10,562 nucleotides of DNA from Bondarzewia mesenterica (taxonomy: Eukaryota > Basidiomycota > Agaricomycetes > Russulales > Bondarzewiaceae). A program made the translations under genes and the position numbers. The stretch spans positions 1-10,562 of the forward strand of contig SGPL01000842.1 of the NCBI GenBank assembly GCA_004802705.1. Direction: 5' to 3'. Positions 7,915 through 10,562 of this stretch are shown one piece after another. Below the pieces are notes generated by a model. The model saw nothing but the letters and a program-made list of their open reading frames with translations. It was not told the DNA's origin and made no database searches. The first letter of the stretch is position 1. Each line of letters starts with the position of its first letter.

Positions 7915-9606
7915 CTACTTGCCCTTGGGGGCGAGTACATGCATCCAACCACGCTCGTACTGGTTCGCAGGCTTGACAGCAACACCCAACTCCTGCGCAG
8001 CCAAGATCGGGAAGTGCGGCGTCCGGATGAATTCTCTTGCCATGAAAACAACATCAGCCCTTCCCGCCTCGATGATCTCGTTGGCCTGCTTGGCCGAATC
8101 GATCAAGCCGACAGAACCAATGGTAAGATTGGGGTACGCTTTTTTAATTGCCTCAGCGAAAGGGACCTGTTCCATGAGTATGTTAAAAGATTGCGTTGAA
8201 CCTAGAAGAGAGAACGAACCTGGAAACCAGGTGCGACCGGGATGTTCTGTGCTGCCCAGTTTCCAGCAGAACTGACATCGATCAAGTCGACGCCAATCTT
8301 CTCCAACTTGCCTGCAAAAATCTTACTCTGTTCGATCCCCCACTGCTTCCAAAGTCCATCTTCGCCCTTCTCCGGGCCTTCTGCCCAATCCGTACCACTT
8401 ATGCGGACGAAAAGGGGCTTGGGCCATGCAGTTCGCATACTCTTGACCACGCTCAAAGGCCAGCGCATGCGGTTCTCCAGCGACTGCCCGCCGTAAGCGT
8501 CATCGCGAACATTGGAGAGTGGCGATAGGAATTCGTGCACGAGGTACCCGTGAGCGCCGTGCAGCTCGATGAAGTCAACTGATAATCGTCAATATGACAC
8601 GGATGCAAAAGCATTATCAAACGACTTACACCCGATTTCTTCGCTTCGCTTGACGGCCGCGACGAAAGCCTCCTCGACACGTTTCATGTCAGCCTCGGTC
8701 ATGGCCTTCGGCTTTGCGTGTGCATCGTCGTACGCAATCGCGCTCGGTGCATAAACTGCCTTTGATCAGCACAATGCGGACGACTTGCTCGCAATTATGC
8801 ATCTCACCTTCGTTCGGCCACCCACCCTCATCCTCCTGCGCGATCCAAGTATTGGCACGGTGCGTTCTATCGGCGCTCGTGAATACCCAAGGCGCGAGGG
8901 TCGAAGCTTTACGCCCTGCATGATCGAGTTGAATGCCAATTTTCGCGCCTTGGGAGTGAGCAAAGTCGACGATCCGCTTCAATGGAGCCATCTGGCTGTC
9001 TGTCCAGAGGCCCTGCGAAAGCAGACATTCAATACTAGAACGTTGTCGCGTTTGACACGCGCATGAAGAGTTCAACGCACGGCATCCTGCGGCGAGATGC
9101 GCCCCTCTGGAACAACGGCCGTAGCTTCCACGCAAACTGCACCGGCACCGCGAGTTGCAAATCCCTGGAACGACAACACACCAATCATTCCTCTTAGACA
9201 CATGTTGACACCAACAATTACTCACGCCGATATGAACAAAGTGCCAGTCAGTTGCGTGACCATTATCTGAGCTGTATTGACACATAGGCGACTGGAAAGC
9301 GGGGTGATATCAGAACATTGTAGGTGGGAGGGATAACTTGGAACCTGCTGACCACAAAGATACGATTGTTGAATGTAGTGTTTCGAATCGTGAGAGGCTT
9401 GAACAGCGCAGGAAGTTCAGCATTCTGGTGGAACGTTTCCTGAGACCTAAATTTCAGCACTTTTGTCCTCTCCCCCTCTCCTCCGCTGAGCTCCCCGACC
9501 CAAGTGATATCAAAACACTTACCGGCGGCAAAGTAGCGCCGATGCTGGGCTCGTTCAGAGGATAGTATTCACGAGCATTGGGCACGGCTTTGTTGATGTT
9601 CGACAT
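7915..9606 (-). CDS. Old yellow enzyme, YqjM-type NADPH:flavin oxidoreductase (ene-reductase), 8 exons
   Basis: An FMN-dependent TIM-barrel enzyme that reduces activated C=C bonds at the expense of NAD(P)H. Exons in transcript order are 9523-9606, 9353-9439, 9226-9291, 9081-9164, 8808-9012, 8630-8755, 8220-8578 and 7915-8166; all junctions are GT-AG and in phase, giving 420 aa. Motifs in order are YYPLNEPSIG, LFKPLTIRN, SPMCQYS with Cys61 (the flavin-tuning Cys of the YqjM class), DWHFVHIGGFATRGAG, IQLDHAGRKAS, the active site HGAHGY with His224, His227 and Tyr229, VHEFLSPLSN, YGGQSLENR, DVSSAG, and near the C-terminus GSVGLID and ADVVFMAREFIRTP for the FMN phosphate. Asp before HAGR replaces the more usual Ala. 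The physiological substrate is unknown. The GST gene lies just downstream on the same strand, and Sas10 is divergent. Confidence 0.95.
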
Positions 9607-9620
9607 GGTGCGAAAGAGAC
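9604..9620 (+). other. Possible first coding exon of Sas10/Utp3, overlapping the old yellow enzyme start codon
   Basis: The CATG at 9604-9607 holds the old yellow enzyme ATG on the - strand and an ATG on the + strand. The + strand frame reads MVRKR plus one base before a GTAAAC donor at 9621. Joined to the CAG acceptor ending at 9988, the phase fits exactly and gives MVRKRLTRGSVTGRDGDR, a basic start suited to Sas10. The other two + strand ATGs between 9605 and 9988 (9740, 9777) have no phase-compatible donor. Against it, the intron would be 368 nt, and a TATAAA at 9627-9632 could instead mark a downstream start. Confidence 0.35.
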
Positions 9621-9988
9621 GTAAACTATAAAGGCTGTAGCTGGGGATCTGGCGCCGTCGAAAACTGAGTACTCTGAGTAGTCTGGACTCCGACTCCGAA
9701 CTGGTCTTGAGAATAGGATTCAATACCAGCATCAGCTTGATGAACAACTAGTAGAACTGAAAGAGATTGCGGACGGATGCGATCATCAACGCTTATCAAC
9801 GTCATCTCCGCAACAAGGATTACGCAGCCCTTACGCGTTCACCCCGTGGAACTTGTGCACACCGCGCGGTGAGAGCCAAGTGTCCATTCCGGGAGAGACC
9901 AGCTACACCGCCAGGCCTTTAATTGGGATCGTGCTGAAAAACGAGACGGGGCGTCGCGCCAATTGCGTGATTTCATTGTGAGCTGCAG
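9607..9988. other. 382-nt divergent spacer between old yellow enzyme and Sas10
   Basis: This presumably serves as a promoter region in both directions. Visible are TATAAA on the + strand at 9627-9632 (TTTATA for the - strand gene) and a tandem nonamer, CTGAGTACT/CTGAGTAGT, at 9665-9682, about 60-75 nt upstream of the old yellow enzyme ATG. A GTGAGA donor-like site is at 9869. Part or all may be the first intron of Sas10. Confidence 0.45.
9665..9682. repeat. Tandem nonamer upstream of old yellow enzyme
   Basis: CTGAGTACT is followed directly by CTGAGTAGT, with one mismatch. The position, 59-76 nt upstream of the old yellow enzyme ATG, suits a regulator site, but the match to any known element is not clear. 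Confidence 0.3.
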
Positions 9989-10562
9989 TGACACGCGGTT
10001 CCGTGACGGGACGTGACGGTGACCGTCTTTCCAACCGCCCACAGCCCGACTTCTTCATTCCCGAGGACAAATTGCAGACATGGTCCGCCGGCGTCATCGA
10101 AATCAAAGTTCCATTAGATGAAGAGGACCAGTGTATGTTATCCATCTATTCTATTCGTAATCTTCTGTCTAAGCGGTTGCCAACACACAGTTCATGCATC
10201 TAGAGATCAGATTCTGCTAGACGGAGGTGGTTATGGTGAGGGAGATGAAGAGGAGGGAGAAGAAGAAGTTTTTGCGTTGAAAGGGATGCCTGATTCCGAT
10301 GATTCGGAAGAGGAGGATATGACGAACGAGGATGAAGATATAGAAGACGAGGGAGGTAAAGTGGAGGAGCTTGCAGAAAAGCAGAAAGTGAAAGCCAAGA
10401 CGAAGGGTAAGACACGTCCTCAGCAGGTACCGGATGCATCAGACGAATCTGAGGACGAGGAGGAAGAAGAGGGCTGGGGTGATAAAAAATCGGCATATTA
10501 CTCCACAAATGCTGCCGAACTGGATTCTGAGGATGAAGAAGCGAACGAGCTGGAGGAACAGG
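9989..10562 (+). CDS. Sas10/Utp3, small-subunit processome protein (5' region, runs off the window)
   Basis: The family acts in the nucleolus in 18S rRNA maturation as part of the U3 snoRNP/SSU processome. Visible exons are 9989-10132 and 10191-10562, separated by a 58-nt intron (GTATGT to CACACAG). The protein reads TGRDGDRLSNRP, FIPEDKLQTW, then PLDEEDQFHASRDQILLDG, which spans the splice and is the most telling family block. Long Glu/Asp-rich stretches follow (VFALKGMPDSDDSEEED, EDEEEEEGWG), then KSAYYSTNAAELDSEDEEANELEEQ, the typical end of the acidic region. The Sas10 C-terminal domain lies beyond the window. A TGA at 9979 blocks the frame upstream and no ATG is in frame after it, so the start must come from an earlier exon; the acceptor CAG ending at 9988 is the only one I can place. 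Confidence 0.85.

Noticed and set aside
9777..9868. ATG at 9777 with a GTGAGA donor at 9869 as the first Sas10 exon
   Set aside because: It leaves two bases over, whereas the exon beginning at 9989 needs one; the encoded peptide also does not resemble a Sas10 start.
10080..10121. ATG at 10080 (MVRRRHRNQ) as the Sas10 start
   Set aside because: It looks tempting but is out of frame with the conserved PLDEEDQFHASRDQ and hits a stop within 14 codons.

Overview
The window looks like a piece of an Agaricomycete-type basidiomycete genome. Five of its six genes are cut by many short GT-AG introns (mostly 49-83 nt), genes sit close together on both strands, and the gene content (fused SET-Tad3 protein, fungal mitoribosomal mL58, Ure2p-like GST, YqjM-type old yellow enzyme, Sas10/Utp3) is fungal. 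I see no tRNA, rRNA, transposon, CRISPR array or prokaryotic signal.

Layout, left to right. (1) 2-1830, + strand: the 3' part of a gene joining a SET domain to Tad3, the non-catalytic partner of the tRNA A34-to-inosine deaminase. (2) 2052-4478, - strand: a complete 13-exon malic enzyme (555 aa) that converges on gene 1 with about 220 nt between stop codons. (3) 4479-5385: a 0.9 kb spacer upstream of the malic enzyme, with a TATA-like box and a loose CCGC-TTT repeat. (4) 5386-5928, - strand: intronless mitochondrial ribosomal protein mL58. (5) 6373-7465, - strand: a 7-exon Ure2p-like glutathione transferase (228 aa). (6) 7915-9606, - strand: an 8-exon YqjM-type old yellow enzyme (420 aa). (7) 9989-10562, + strand: the 5' part of Sas10/Utp3, a small-subunit processome protein, running off the window.

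Exon models were rebuilt by hand. Every internal exon keeps reading phase across its junctions, and the spliced lengths are exact multiples of three (1500 nt visible for SET-Tad3, 1668 for malic enzyme, 687 for GST, 1263 for the old yellow enzyme).

How the genes relate: three concern translation (tRNA wobble editing, mitoribosome, ribosome biogenesis) and three concern redox or detoxification (malic enzyme as a source of NAD(P)H, a flavin ene-reductase that uses such cofactor, and a GST). The adjacent, same-strand GST and old yellow enzyme could both act on electrophilic compounds, but they have separate flanks and co-regulation is only a guess. The points most worth checking are the SET-Tad3 fusion and the possible overlap of the Sas10 and old yellow enzyme start codons within one CATG.
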